Assembly (NCBI RefSeq): GCF_001945665.1
Contig: NZ_CP015780.1
Coordinates: 620,001-684,000 of the forward strand
Direction: 5' to 3'
DNA length: 64,000 nt
Source of the DNA: Borreliella mayonii
Lineage (GTDB): Bacteria > Spirochaetota > Spirochaetia > Borreliales > Borreliaceae
Shown here piece by piece: positions 31,184-40,431 of the stretch. Numbering within the stretch: the stretch's first letter is position 1; each line of letters starts with the position of its first letter. Below the pieces are notes generated by a model. That model searched no databases. It was given only the letters and a program-made list of their open reading frames with translations, and was not told the origin of the DNA. The position numbers and the translations under genes are program-made.

Positions 31184-34100
31184 CTATGTGTCTGTTTTTA
31201 GTAAATTAATATTTTTATATATGTAATTTATTTTGTCAGATTTTTCAATATTTTTAAAGCTTAAAAATATTGATTTTTGATACGAGGGATTTAATATTAA
31301 TAAATTAGGATGTTTTTTAAGTATTTCTATTATTTTCCCCATAGGGATGCTTTCTATATTTTTATATTCTATTTCCAAGGTTCTGTTTGTTTCTTTTAAT
31401 TTTGTTATGTTTAAATCTTTTGCTAAAATTTTAAGTTCAGCTAACATTAACAAACTATTTATTTCTTTAGGTATTGGGCCAAAGTTGTTGCTGAGTTCTG
31501 ATCTTATCTTTTTGCTTTCTTCTTCAGTTTGAATTTCAAAGATTTTTTTGTAGATTAGTATTTTATCCTGTTCATTTTTTGCATAATTGTCAGGAATAAA
31601 GCCGCTATAGTTAATTTCAATATCAACTTCTTTTTCTGATGAGGCTTTTCCCATTTTCTTTTCAATTGCTTTATTTAGCATTGTTAGATAGTAATCCAAT
31701 CCAATCGACTCAATTTCTCCATGCTGTTCTCTTCCAAGCAAATTTCCAACACCCCTTATTTCCATATCTTTCATTGCTATTTTAAATCCTGATCCTAGAT
31801 CTGAAAATTCGGTTATTGCTCTTAGTCTTTCAATAGAGCGTTCATTTAGCTTTTCGCTATCTTGGTATAAAAAATAAGCATAAGCTTTTTTAGATCCCCT
31901 TCCAACCCTTCCTTTTAGTTGATATAGCTGTGCAAGTCCAAACTTGTTTGCATTGTTTATTATTATTGTATTTGCATTTGGAATGTCTATTCCATTTTCA
32001 ATTATTGTTGTTGCCAATAAAATTTGATACGCTTTTTTAATAAAATTGTGCATTATATTTTCAATTTCGTCTCCTGTAAGTTTTCCATGAATTATTGCAA
32101 TTCTTGCATAAGGAGTTAATTTTTCAATGAGCGTTTTTAAATAATACAGTTCTTCAATATTATGATTTACTAAAAAAACTTGACCATTTCGAGATAGTTC
32201 GCTTTCAATTGCATGTTTTATTAAAAGTTCGCTAAACGATTCTAAATAAGCCTCTATTTTTACTCTGTTTTTAGGTGGAATTTTTAAAACAGAAATATCT
32301 CTAAGCTTAATTAGGGACATGTGAAGAGATCTGGGAATTGGTGTTGCAGAAAGAGCAAGACAATCAACTGAAATTCTTATTTCTTTAAGCTTTTCTTTTT
32401 CTTTTACACCAAATCTTTGCTCTTCATCAATTATTATTAATCCTAAATTTTTGCAGGTGAATTTTTTTGAAAGAATTTTGTGTGTTCCTATGATTATATC
32501 AATTTCCCCGCTTTTCAATTCTTTTAAAATTCGGTTTTCTGTGTTATTTTTTATAAATCTGCTTAATACTTCGATTTTGATTGGAAAATTTTTAAATCTT
32601 TTTTTGAATGTATTAAAATGCTGTTCTGCTAAGATAGTTGTTGGCGAGAGTACAATAACCTGTTTGTTTCCCATTACAGCTTTAAAAGCGGCTCTCATGG
32701 CAACTTCAGTTTTTCCAAATCCAACATCTCCACAAAGAAGGCGATCCATCACTTTGAAGCTCATCATGTCTCCTTTTATTTCTTTTATTGCTGTTATTTG
32801 ATCTGGAGTTTCATCGTATGGAAATTCAGATTCAAATAACAATTGTAATTCGTTATCTTCTGGGTATTTAATACCTTTAATGCTTTCTCTTTTTGAATAA
32901 AGCTCTATTAATTTGTCTGCAATCTCTTTGATTCTTTTTTTTGCGTTTGCTTTGTTTTTTATCCATGTTTTAGAACCAATTTTATCTAATTTGATATTTT
33001 TAGGATCACTTCCAATGTATTTTTGAATTAAATTTGTTTGTTCAATTGGAATAAATAACCTTTCTCCTTCAGCGTATTCAATCTCAATATAATCCTTTTC
33101 AAGAGAGCTGGTTTTTATTCTCTTTATTTGCCTAAATATACCAATTCCATGGTTTATGTGAACTACATGGCTATTTTTCTCAATCTCAACAAAGGAGTCA
33201 ATAGCTTTTGTTTTTGAAGATTCAAATACTTTGTTTATTTTTTGTCCCGTATTGAAAATGTTTGATTCAAGAATAATGGCAATTTTTTCTTTTTCTATTA
33301 TTAAAGAGCTAGATATTTTTAAAACCTCAATTAATACTTTTGGTAATTCTTTGAAAATATATTTAAGTTTTTCTTTTTGCGATTCAGATTCTGCTGCAAT
33401 AATGATTTTAAATCCATTTTTTAGCCAATTTTCAAATTCCTCTTTTGTAAGCGCTATATTTGAAAAAAAGTTCCTCTCACTTTCGATTTTAAATTCTATA
33501 ATTTCTTTGGATTTAGGGCTTTTAATCTTTGAAAATAAAACGTTGCTTTTTAGATTGAAGGTTTTAGAATTTAAGAGAATTTTTTTAGGATTAATTATAT
33601 TTTTACCGACTTCTTTTGCTTCTTTATAAAGCTTTTCGTATTCTTGGTGTATTTTTTCAATTTCTTTTTCTAAATTATTAATTTCAAAATTTACAATAGG
33701 TGTTTGTTTTTCAATCTCATCAATTAAGTAGGTATTTGCTACTAGTGGATAAAACATTTCTTCTGTTTTTGTTTCTTTTTTTAAATTTAACTCTTCAAGA
33801 ATATTTTTATATTCAATAGATTTAATTTTTGTTTTTAAGGTGTTAATAGCTTCATCGTTCCAAATAATTTCTTTTTTTGGAGGAATTTGGAATTCTAAAA
33901 TTTCATCATCTTGTTTTAGTTGGGTTAAGGGATTGAATTTCTTTATTTCTTCTATTTTGTTAAAATTTAGTACAATTCTTATTGGATTTTGTTCTCCAAA
34001 AGGGTATAGATCTATAATTTCTCCTTTTATTGTAAATTCTCCTGGAATTGTTACTCTTAGTGTTTTTTCATATCCCAATGTTATAAGAGTTTTTTCAATG

Positions 34101-34558
34101 TCTTCTGTATTAATATTGGTATTTTTTTTAATTTTATATATATTCTTTAGTAATGTATTTTTATCAGGTATTTTGCTAAGCAATGATTTTAAGACTGCAA
34201 TATATATTCCAGGATTTTTTTTATAAAAATTGATTAAGAATTTGATTCTTTCGTTAAAGATCGTACTTTTAGAGCCAATACCCTTGTATACAAGGGGGCT
34301 AAAATAGTTAAGCTCAAAGATTTGATTTGTAATTATTTGTAAATCATTTTTAATTTTATCTAATGTGTACTCGTCTTTAACTATTAATATTATTTTCCCA
34401 GTTTTACTATATTCTTTGATTTTTTTAATTAAAAAGGCTTTGAAAAATCCTTCATATCCTGTTAATGAAAAAAATGTATTTTGTTCTAAAAATTCTTTCA
34501 TTTTTTTTAAATTGGAATTATTTTCTAATATTCTTGTTAGTTCTTCATCTATATTCAT
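31184..34558 (-). CDS. mfd: Transcription-repair coupling factor Mfd
   Basis: ATP-dependent translocase that removes RNA polymerase stalled at lesions and recruits UvrA. 1124 residues, close to the usual length: N-terminal UvrB-like region (PGEFTIKGEIIDLYPFG), the RNA polymerase-interacting domain (about 470-540, HVVHINHGIGIF), and a RecG-like motor with Walker A GDVGFGKTEVA (about 610), DEEQRFG and SATPIPRSLHMS; the TRG and D7 regions follow. ATG at 34558, divergent from the next gene by 96 bases. Confidence 0.96.
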   Translation of the reverse strand: MNIDEELTRILENNSNLKKMKEFLEQNTFFSLTGYEGFFKAFLIKKIKEYSKTGKIILIVKDEYTLDKIKNDLQIITNQIFELNYFSPLVYKGIGSKSTIFNERIKFLINFYKKNPGIYIAVLKSLLSKIPDKNTLLKNIYKIKKNTNINTEDIEKTLITLGYEKTLRVTIPGEFTIKGEIIDLYPFGEQNPIRIVLNFNKIEEIKKFNPLTQLKQDDEILEFQIPPKKEIIWNDEAINTLKTKIKSIEYKNILEELNLKKETKTEEMFYPLVANTYLIDEIEKQTPIVNFEINNLEKEIEKIHQEYEKLYKEAKEVGKNIINPKKILLNSKTFNLKSNVLFSKIKSPKSKEIIEFKIESERNFFSNIALTKEEFENWLKNGFKIIIAAESESQKEKLKYIFKELPKVLIEVLKISSSLIIEKEKIAIILESNIFNTGQKINKVFESSKTKAIDSFVEIEKNSHVVHINHGIGIFRQIKRIKTSSLEKDYIEIEYAEGERLFIPIEQTNLIQKYIGSDPKNIKLDKIGSKTWIKNKANAKKRIKEIADKLIELYSKRESIKGIKYPEDNELQLLFESEFPYDETPDQITAIKEIKGDMMSFKVMDRLLCGDVGFGKTEVAMRAAFKAVMGNKQVIVLSPTTILAEQHFNTFKKRFKNFPIKIEVLSRFIKNNTENRILKELKSGEIDIIIGTHKILSKKFTCKNLGLIIIDEEQRFGVKEKEKLKEIRISVDCLALSATPIPRSLHMSLIKLRDISVLKIPPKNRVKIEAYLESFSELLIKHAIESELSRNGQVFLVNHNIEELYYLKTLIEKLTPYARIAIIHGKLTGDEIENIMHNFIKKAYQILLATTIIENGIDIPNANTIIINNANKFGLAQLYQLKGRVGRGSKKAYAYFLYQDSEKLNERSIERLRAITEFSDLGSGFKIAMKDMEIRGVGNLLGREQHGEIESIGLDYYLTMLNKAIEKKMGKASSEKEVDIEINYSGFIPDNYAKNEQDKILIYKKIFEIQTEEESKKIRSELSNNFGPIPKEINSLLMLAELKILAKDLNITKLKETNRTLEIEYKNIESIPMGKIIEILKKHPNLLILNPSYQKSIFLSFKNIEKSDKINYIYKNINLLKTDT

Positions 34559-34654
34559 TTTTTACCTTTTTGTTTAATTAATTTAGTATAATAATATACT
34601 ATAGGTATTATTACTTTCTTTATATATAATGTGGTTAGGTTTTGAGGGGAGCTT

Positions 34655-35617
34655 ATGAATATTAGAAAATTGCTTTTTTGTATCTTTTTTATAAATATTT
34701 CTTTTGTTTTGTTTGCAGGGGATTACAAGGGCCTTGATTTTAAAATCAAGTTTTTTAATCAATCTATTTATCGTGTTAATAGTAATGTTTTTATTGAAGT
34801 TTCTCTTAGCAATGCATCTGAGAGTGTTTTAACTTTAGAAATAGGCGATATTAATTCTTTTGGCTTTGATTTTGATGTTACTGATACCACCAATATTAAA
34901 GTTAAAAGACCTATTGAATATGTTAAAAAGAGATCTAAAAATGTTGCAATTCCTGTTAGAAATATGAGCTTGAGACCTAATGAAAAGTTTTCTGTAGTTA
35001 TTAACTTAAATCAATTTGTTAAGTTTAGTAAAGATGGAGTTTATTTTGTTAAGGGCATTTTTTTCCCAGACATTTCAGATCCATCTAAGAAAAAAGAATC
35101 TAATATTATTACGCTTTTTTTAAATGATAGTTTTGATGAAAATCCAGGCAGTATAGATCTTATTAATTTGTCTGAAAATAATGATATTCAAGATATCTTG
35201 AAAAGGAAAAAATTGTCTCCCGATGAGATTGTCAAATATTTATTAAATGCATTGCAGCTTGGAAAAAAAGAAAAGTTTTTTTTATATCTTGATATTGAAG
35301 GCTTGTTATTAAATGACAAAGGCAAGGCATACCTTTATAAGCAAAAGTTATCACCTATTCCTAATAAAAATGTAGTCGAAGAGTATAAAGAATATTTGTG
35401 GAATTCTAATAATTCAGATATTTCAAAAGCACCAAATAAATTTTCTCTTATTGAGACGACTTATTCTGATACTTCGGGTAAGGTGATCGCTGATTTATAT
35501 TTTGACGATGGGCATTTTTACATTTCCAAAAGATATACTTTTTTCTTCAAAAAATATGATTATTATTGGATAATTTATGACTACATTGTTCAAAATACCG
35601 GTATTAAGGAAAAGTAA
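34655..35617 (+). CDS. Secreted protein of unknown function overlapping the amidase gene
   Basis: Not recognised (order matches BB0624). 320 residues: signal peptide (1-21, ending VLFAG), then a beta-rich region (about 25-155) with the look of an Ig-like domain (VFIEVSLSNASESVLTLEIGD, SLRPNEKFSVVINL), a polar linker and a second domain (about 195-320) in which alternating aromatic strands resemble an NTF2/lumazine-like fold (inference, weak). GAGGGGAGC gives a strong ribosome site. Its last 41 bases overlap the LysM amidase, so a joint cell-wall role is plausible. A TATAAT lies at 34625-34630. Confidence 0.75.
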   Translation: MNIRKLLFCIFFINISFVLFAGDYKGLDFKIKFFNQSIYRVNSNVFIEVSLSNASESVLTLEIGDINSFGFDFDVTDTTNIKVKRPIEYVKKRSKNVAIPVRNMSLRPNEKFSVVINLNQFVKFSKDGVYFVKGIFFPDISDPSKKKESNIITLFLNDSFDENPGSIDLINLSENNDIQDILKRKKLSPDEIVKYLLNALQLGKKEKFFLYLDIEGLLLNDKGKAYLYKQKLSPIPNKNVVEEYKEYLWNSNNSDISKAPNKFSLIETTYSDTSGKVIADLYFDDGHFYISKRYTFFFKKYDYYWIIYDYIVQNTGIKEK

Positions 35618-37673
35618 AACTTTTTGTATTTTGCAAATTATAGAACTTATTATATTATTTTATTTTTTAATAATAAGTCCTTCTGATCTTAATGCTGATT
35701 TTGAGTATAAGGTTGTCAAAGGGGATACTCTTTTTTCAATTGCGATTAAGTATAAAGCCAAAGTAAACGATCTTAAAAGGATTAATAAACTAAGTGTTGA
35801 CAATATTAAGGTAGGTCAAATATTAATTATTCCAAGTGATTCTAATTTAAGTAAAAATATTACCCATAAAATCGATCGTTCTTTTAGTTTGCAAGAATCT
35901 GTTAATAAAGGGGTAATTTTTTATACTACAAAAGAGGGTGACACTATTGAGAGTATCTCAAAGCTTGTTGGACTAAGTCAAGAAGAGATAATAGCTTGGA
36001 ATGATTTGCCTTCTAAAGATCTTAAGGTTGGAATGAAGCTTGTATTAACTGAGCCTGATTTTTTAAAGCCTTATGTAGTTAAGAAAGGTGATTCGCTTTC
36101 AAAGCTTTCTCAGGATTTTGATATTAGTTCTAAGGATATTTTAAAATTTAATTTTATTAATGATGATAAATTAAAGATTGGCCAACAGCTTTTCTTAAAG
36201 AAGGCTACTAAGAATGTTAATTTTCATTATGTTAAAAGAGGGGAAACTCTTGGCAGAATAGCTTATATTTATGGTGTTACTGCTAAGGATCTTGTAGCTC
36301 TTAATGGCAATCGGGCTATTAATCTCAAAGCAGGTTCATTGCTAAATGTTTTAAAGATTGTAAATAAGGATTTAGAAAAACCTTTTAAGGGAGATTTAAA
36401 AATTGATAAAAAAATAGATAATAAGTTTATCTATCATTCAGTTGCTGTAGGTGAGACTTTGTATAGCATTGCCAGACATTACGGTGTTTTAATTGAGGAT
36501 CTTAAAAATTGGAATAATTTAAGTAGTAACAATATCATGCACGATCAAAAATTGAAAATTTTTGATAAAAAGCTTTCAATTAATTCTTCTATAATTAAAG
36601 CTAAAAACGATTTACATATTAAAAACAAGGTTGATTCTAGCTCTAATTCTTCTAATAAAGTTCAAACAATAGTTAATCTTCCCTCAAGCAAAAACAAAAA
36701 GCTAAATTTAAATATTTTTGGAATTGCTGCCAATCAAGATCTTTTTGATATTAGCTCTTTGGTTATTTTAGACCCCAAAATACCGATATTTGAGGTTGTT
36801 GGTGATTTTTATTATTGGTATAAACCAAGAAAGATAAGTCAGCCAAGTGAGTTTTATTCAGAAGATTGGCATTCTCCTTTGAATTCTTATAAAAAGGCAA
36901 CCCAACTTTTCAAAAGTTTTGAAAAGTTGGTAAATTTTAGGTTTAATAAAGGATCAAGACTTAAGGATAAGTTAATAATTCTTGATCCAGGTCACGGTGG
37001 TCTTGATCCTGGAGCTATTGTTAAGTCTAGAGATGGTCTTGGGAATGAAGTTTTTGTTGTTGAAGATGAATATGTGTATGATATTGCCTTAAGGCTTTAT
37101 GTATACCTTAAAAAAGAAGGAGCGAATGTTGAATTTACTATTTTAGCCCCCGACCATTTAATTAGGAATAGTGTTTTTGCTAATAATACTTTTGTTAATG
37201 TTAAAAACGAGGTTTACAATGATTATGACCTAAATAAAAATGATACTGTTGACTCCTGGATAAACGGCACTCCATCAGGCCTTAAAAAAAGATTGGTCGT
37301 TGTTAAAAACATTGTTAATAAATATAAACATATTAAAGATAAGGATATAGCCTTTTTTAGTTTGCATGCGGATAATAGTGTTGGGGCGCCTAAGAGTATG
37401 GGGTTTTATTATCAAAAAGATGACGAGAAAAAATATGATATTCATTCAAAGTCTGCAGCAGAAAAAATTACAGAAGGAATGAAAAGAAGTTTTTATATTA
37501 AGGGTCAAAATCTTCATGTTTTAAGAAGCAATATAGTAAGGACTAAGCTTTTAATAGAAGTTAGAAATTTAGCATTTCCAGAGGAAGCTTGGTCTATTAG
37601 ATCTTCTAAGCTTAGAGATCAAGATTCCCAAATTCTTGCTAATGGGATTTTAAAAATATTGGAAAATAATTGA
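35577..37673 (+). CDS. N-acetylmuramoyl-L-alanine amidase with five LysM repeats
   Basis: Periplasmic zinc amidase that cuts stem peptides from glycan strands, likely in cell separation. 698 residues: N-terminal hydrophobic anchor or signal (about 16-36), five LysM peptidoglycan-binding repeats (about 43-86, 115-160, 162-206, 211-258, 281-325; each begins near YxVxxGDTL or GETL), a linker, then an Amidase_3 domain from about 465 with ILDPGHGG (zinc His), VVEDEYVYDIALRL (zinc Glu), FSLHADNS (zinc His) and LLIEVRNLAF (catalytic Glu). The AmiC AMIN domain is absent; LysM takes its place. The ATG overlaps the upstream gene and has only a weak ribosome site, so coupling is likely. Confidence 0.9.
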   Translation: MTTLFKIPVLRKSKTFCILQIIELIILFYFLIISPSDLNADFEYKVVKGDTLFSIAIKYKAKVNDLKRINKLSVDNIKVGQILIIPSDSNLSKNITHKIDRSFSLQESVNKGVIFYTTKEGDTIESISKLVGLSQEEIIAWNDLPSKDLKVGMKLVLTEPDFLKPYVVKKGDSLSKLSQDFDISSKDILKFNFINDDKLKIGQQLFLKKATKNVNFHYVKRGETLGRIAYIYGVTAKDLVALNGNRAINLKAGSLLNVLKIVNKDLEKPFKGDLKIDKKIDNKFIYHSVAVGETLYSIARHYGVLIEDLKNWNNLSSNNIMHDQKLKIFDKKLSINSSIIKAKNDLHIKNKVDSSSNSSNKVQTIVNLPSSKNKKLNLNIFGIAANQDLFDISSLVILDPKIPIFEVVGDFYYWYKPRKISQPSEFYSEDWHSPLNSYKKATQLFKSFEKLVNFRFNKGSRLKDKLIILDPGHGGLDPGAIVKSRDGLGNEVFVVEDEYVYDIALRLYVYLKKEGANVEFTILAPDHLIRNSVFANNTFVNVKNEVYNDYDLNKNDTVDSWINGTPSGLKKRLVVVKNIVNKYKHIKDKDIAFFSLHADNSVGAPKSMGFYYQKDDEKKYDIHSKSAAEKITEGMKRSFYIKGQNLHVLRSNIVRTKLLIEVRNLAFPEEAWSIRSSKLRDQDSQILANGILKILENN

Positions 37674-37698
37674 CAAAAATTTTTAAATTTAAGATAAT
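37670..37698 (+). promoter_or_regulatory. Promoter of tRNA-Asn
   Basis: Consensus TTGACA (37670-37675), 17-base spacer, GATAAT (37693-37698). The -35 box contains the amidase stop codon. Expected start near 37705, about 11 bases before the tRNA. Confidence 0.78.
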
Positions 37699-37715
37699 AT
37701 TTTTAGTGTTCAATT

Positions 37716-37787
37716 TCCCCTATAGCTCAGTGGTAGAGCGGGTGGCTGTTAACCACTAGGTCGGAGGTTCAAGTCCTTCTGGGGGAG
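37716..37787 (+). tRNA. tRNA-Asn (GTT)
   Basis: Acceptor TCCCCTA pairs with TGGGGGA (one G-U), discriminator G; anticodon GTT in GTGGCTGTTAACCAC. No CCA encoded. The last 19 bases are antisense to the 3' end of the RNase M5 gene. Confidence 0.95.
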
Positions 37788-38314
37788 TTAATTAAAGCTA
37801 ATTGGTTTTTTAGATCTATTTTTGTTATTTTAAAGTAATTAAGTCTTTCTAAGAATTTTTTATTATTTCCATGTCCCAAACAAAGGTGTTTTTGTATTTT
37901 TTGTCTCTTTTCTTTTGAGTTTTCTCCTATTATGCCAAGTTCTAACAAATCGCTTAATGTTAATAAATCTTTTTGATTGTCTTTAGATAAAGTTCCAACC
38001 CTTTTAAGTATCTTTATTATTTCTGTTTTATTTACCGATTCAACTTCAGTGTCTTTAGTATTAAGATATGCATGTTTGATTTTATTATTTTCTCCTAAAT
38101 GTTTGACTATTTTTTGTCTAATAACATTTCCAGATTTATCGCTGTCTGTTAAGATTATTATTCCTTTGTATTTTAAGGCTTTTTTTAACAATTCAATAGT
38201 TTCAATTTTTAAGGCAAAGCCTTTTGTTTCTATTACTGTGCAGTCAAAAGATTCTTTAATTCTTTTAAGATCATCTTTTCCCTCAACTACAATTATTTCT
38301 TTTATTTTTTCCAA
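37769..38314 (-). CDS. rnmV: Ribonuclease M5 (5S rRNA maturation), Toprim family
   Basis: Cleaves the 5S rRNA precursor on the ribosomal protein-bound RNA. 181 residues: Toprim domain with Glu11 (IIVVEGKDDL) and Asp57-x-Asp59 (IILTDSDKSG), then a small C-terminal domain. Start TTG at 38314, directly abutting the TAA of the aminopeptidase gene, with AAGGA 6 bases upstream. The stop lies inside the antisense strand of tRNA-Asn, so the last residues (NSPRRT) are encoded by the complement of the tRNA T arm and acceptor. Confidence 0.9.
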   Translation of the reverse strand: MEKIKEIIVVEGKDDLKRIKESFDCTVIETKGFALKIETIELLKKALKYKGIIILTDSDKSGNVIRQKIVKHLGENNKIKHAYLNTKDTEVESVNKTEIIKILKRVGTLSKDNQKDLLTLSDLLELGIIGENSKEKRQKIQKHLCLGHGNNKKFLERLNYFKITKIDLKNQLALINSPRRT

Positions 38315-39586
38315 TTAAATTCCTTTTTCAAAGAAAGCTCTTAGCAATTTAATTGCTTCTATGTGGTCAACTATTGATGCTGTTTCGCGCAAGGAATGCA
38401 TTGCCCACATTGGTGTTCCAATGTCAATAGTTTCTATTCCTGTTCTTGCATTTGAAATTGGTCCAATTGTTGTGCCTGAAGGAACATTTGCTTTCATTAT
38501 TATTTCTTGAATCTTAATATTATTTTTAATAGCCAAGTTTTTTAATTTTGCAAATCCTGTTGAAGTTGTTGCATATCTGAAATTGGCGCTATTTTTTACA
38601 ACTACGCCTTTACCCAGAGTTGCTTGATAGTTTGGATCATGTTTAGATGTATATCCCGGATGAATGCCGTGAACGCTGTCAATCGATATATTAAATGATT
38701 TGTTTGTTTTTATTAAATGCTCTTCTCTAGTTAAATTAAGAGCAAGATCGATTCTTTCTAAAACTTCTGATAAAAAATTAGAATCAGCGCCCCTTGAGGT
38801 TAAAGATCCTATTTCTTCGTTGTCAAAAAATACAGCTATTTTATTTTTATCATTGCTTGTATGGACATAAGAATTCATGATTGCATGGCATCCTGATTTG
38901 TTGTCAAGATTTTTAGAAGCTAAAAATTCTCCTTCAGTTCCTATTATTTTGGAAGGTTGTGATTCTGTAAATATTAAATCACAAGATAAAAAATTTTCAC
39001 ACTCTATTCCAAGTTGTTCTAAGATATTATCTTTTATTGTTTTTTTAGTACTACTGATTACTGTTAAATTGTCATGAGTATTGTATACAAATCCCTCGTT
39101 AATTTGTCGATTTAAATGGATTGCAAGGTTTGGAATAATTCCTATGTTTTCAATATTGATTAATTTTGAATCAATATGCTCATTTTTTTTGAAATATACA
39201 ATTCCTGCTAAACTTAAATCTCTATCAATCCAAGTAGAAATTATTGGACTACCATAAACTTCAATATGGTTGTAAAACACACTACTTGTTTTTTCTGTTG
39301 CATCTATTTTTAATTTTAATCCCGGACTGTCTGTATGTGCTGTTGCTATTAGAAACGGCTCATATTTTTTTTCTATATCAATATTAAAGGCAATAAGGCT
39401 AGTCCCTTCTTTTTTTATGTAATACGATCCTGTTTTAATTTTCCATTTTTCATCAAGTTTTAATTGTTGTGCATTAAAATAATTTATTAATTTCTCCTCA
39501 ATATAGTTTACTAAGTGATAAGGGGTAGGGCTATTGTCTAATAGGCTTTGAAAAAATTTTGGTTCTAGTGTTTTATCGTGCACCAT
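38315..39586 (-). CDS. apeB: M18 family aminopeptidase
   Basis: Zinc aminopeptidase of the aspartyl/PepM18 family; releases N-terminal acidic or broad residues from peptides in the cytoplasm. 423 residues with His84 and Asp86 (AHTDSPGLKLK), the bridging Asp in LDNKSGCHAIM, catalytic Glu pair in FFDNEEIGS, SVHGIHPGY and the C-terminal His in TPMWAMHSLRE. Together with pepD it points to peptide scavenging. It is the first gene of a two-gene unit with rnmV. Confidence 0.94.
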   Translation of the reverse strand: MVHDKTLEPKFFQSLLDNSPTPYHLVNYIEEKLINYFNAQQLKLDEKWKIKTGSYYIKKEGTSLIAFNIDIEKKYEPFLIATAHTDSPGLKLKIDATEKTSSVFYNHIEVYGSPIISTWIDRDLSLAGIVYFKKNEHIDSKLINIENIGIIPNLAIHLNRQINEGFVYNTHDNLTVISSTKKTIKDNILEQLGIECENFLSCDLIFTESQPSKIIGTEGEFLASKNLDNKSGCHAIMNSYVHTSNDKNKIAVFFDNEEIGSLTSRGADSNFLSEVLERIDLALNLTREEHLIKTNKSFNISIDSVHGIHPGYTSKHDPNYQATLGKGVVVKNSANFRYATTSTGFAKLKNLAIKNNIKIQEIIMKANVPSGTTIGPISNARTGIETIDIGTPMWAMHSLRETASIVDHIEAIKLLRAFFEKGI

Positions 39587-39667
39587 AGTTGGTTCTCCTT
39601 TAATTTTATTGCTTTATAGTTATATATTCTATTATAATAGTTTTTAACTGTTAGTTAGGAGTTTGTT

Positions 39668-40393
39668 ATGAGAAAGTGTTTTATTAGCTTAAGTTTATTG
39701 TTTATTTTTTTTGCTTGCAGCTCTAATGTTGAAATTGAGTTAAATGATGATATTAGTGGTATTGTTTCAATATTTGTTAATGTTAATAGAGAATTTGAAA
39801 AAATTAGAAAAGAACTCTTAACAACTTTGGTGGGAGGAGAAATTGCAAATATGCCTCTTTTCCCTGTAGATGAAATAAAAAAATACTTTAAAAATGGAGA
39901 GGAAAAGCTTGGGCTTAAGCTTTTGAGTATTAAAACTCAAGGAGATTCTATTAATTTGGTTGTTAAGTTCGATAATTTGATTAAAATTTTAGGCGATTAT
40001 ATGAAAAAAACTGATATATCTGTGTTTAAGATAGAAAAAAAAGATGGTAAAAATATTATTGAACTTGATATTAATTTGGAAAACGCTACTAAGAATATTC
40101 ATGAAAATAAAGAATATATTAGTGATGCGCTTGCTGCGCTTTTGCCATCTGATGAGATTCCAATGTCTGCCAAAGAATATAAAGATGTTTTGGTTTATTT
40201 TTTATCGGATTTTACTTCCAAAGCAAGTGAACTTATTGACAATTCAAAACTTAATCTTATAGTTAAGACTTCTAGAAATGTTCAAGAACAATTTGGATTC
40301 AAACAAATTAACTCAAACACACTAAGGTTTGAAATGGATATGGTTAAAGGATTAAGTCTTGAAACGCCAATAAAACTTAGATTAGTTTATTGA
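39668..40393 (+). CDS. Putative lipoprotein of unknown function
   Basis: 241 residues with a lipoprotein signal peptide: MRKCFISLSLLFIFFAC with the lipidated Cys at 17 (order matches BB0628). The mature protein is acidic-to-neutral, mixed alpha/beta, without tandem repeats or a recognisable domain. TAGGAG is 7 bases before the ATG. It stands alone between two divergent or convergent units and ends in a shared terminator with fruA. Whether it faces the periplasm or the surface cannot be told. Confidence 0.82.
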   Translation: MRKCFISLSLLFIFFACSSNVEIELNDDISGIVSIFVNVNREFEKIRKELLTTLVGGEIANMPLFPVDEIKKYFKNGEEKLGLKLLSIKTQGDSINLVVKFDNLIKILGDYMKKTDISVFKIEKKDGKNIIELDINLENATKNIHENKEYISDALAALLPSDEIPMSAKEYKDVLVYFLSDFTSKASELIDNSKLNLIVKTSRNVQEQFGFKQINSNTLRFEMDMVKGLSLETPIKLRLVY

Positions 40394-40401
40394 CTGGGTT
40401 C

Positions 40402-40431
40402 AAGAATATAAACTTAATCGTTTATATTCTT
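40402..40431. terminator. Convergent terminator between the lipoprotein gene and fruA
   Basis: Perfect 12-bp inverted repeat (40402-40413 with 40420-40431), loop of 6, AT-rich stem. The right arm lies in the last fruA codons; a T run follows on the plus strand at 40438. Confidence 0.65.
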
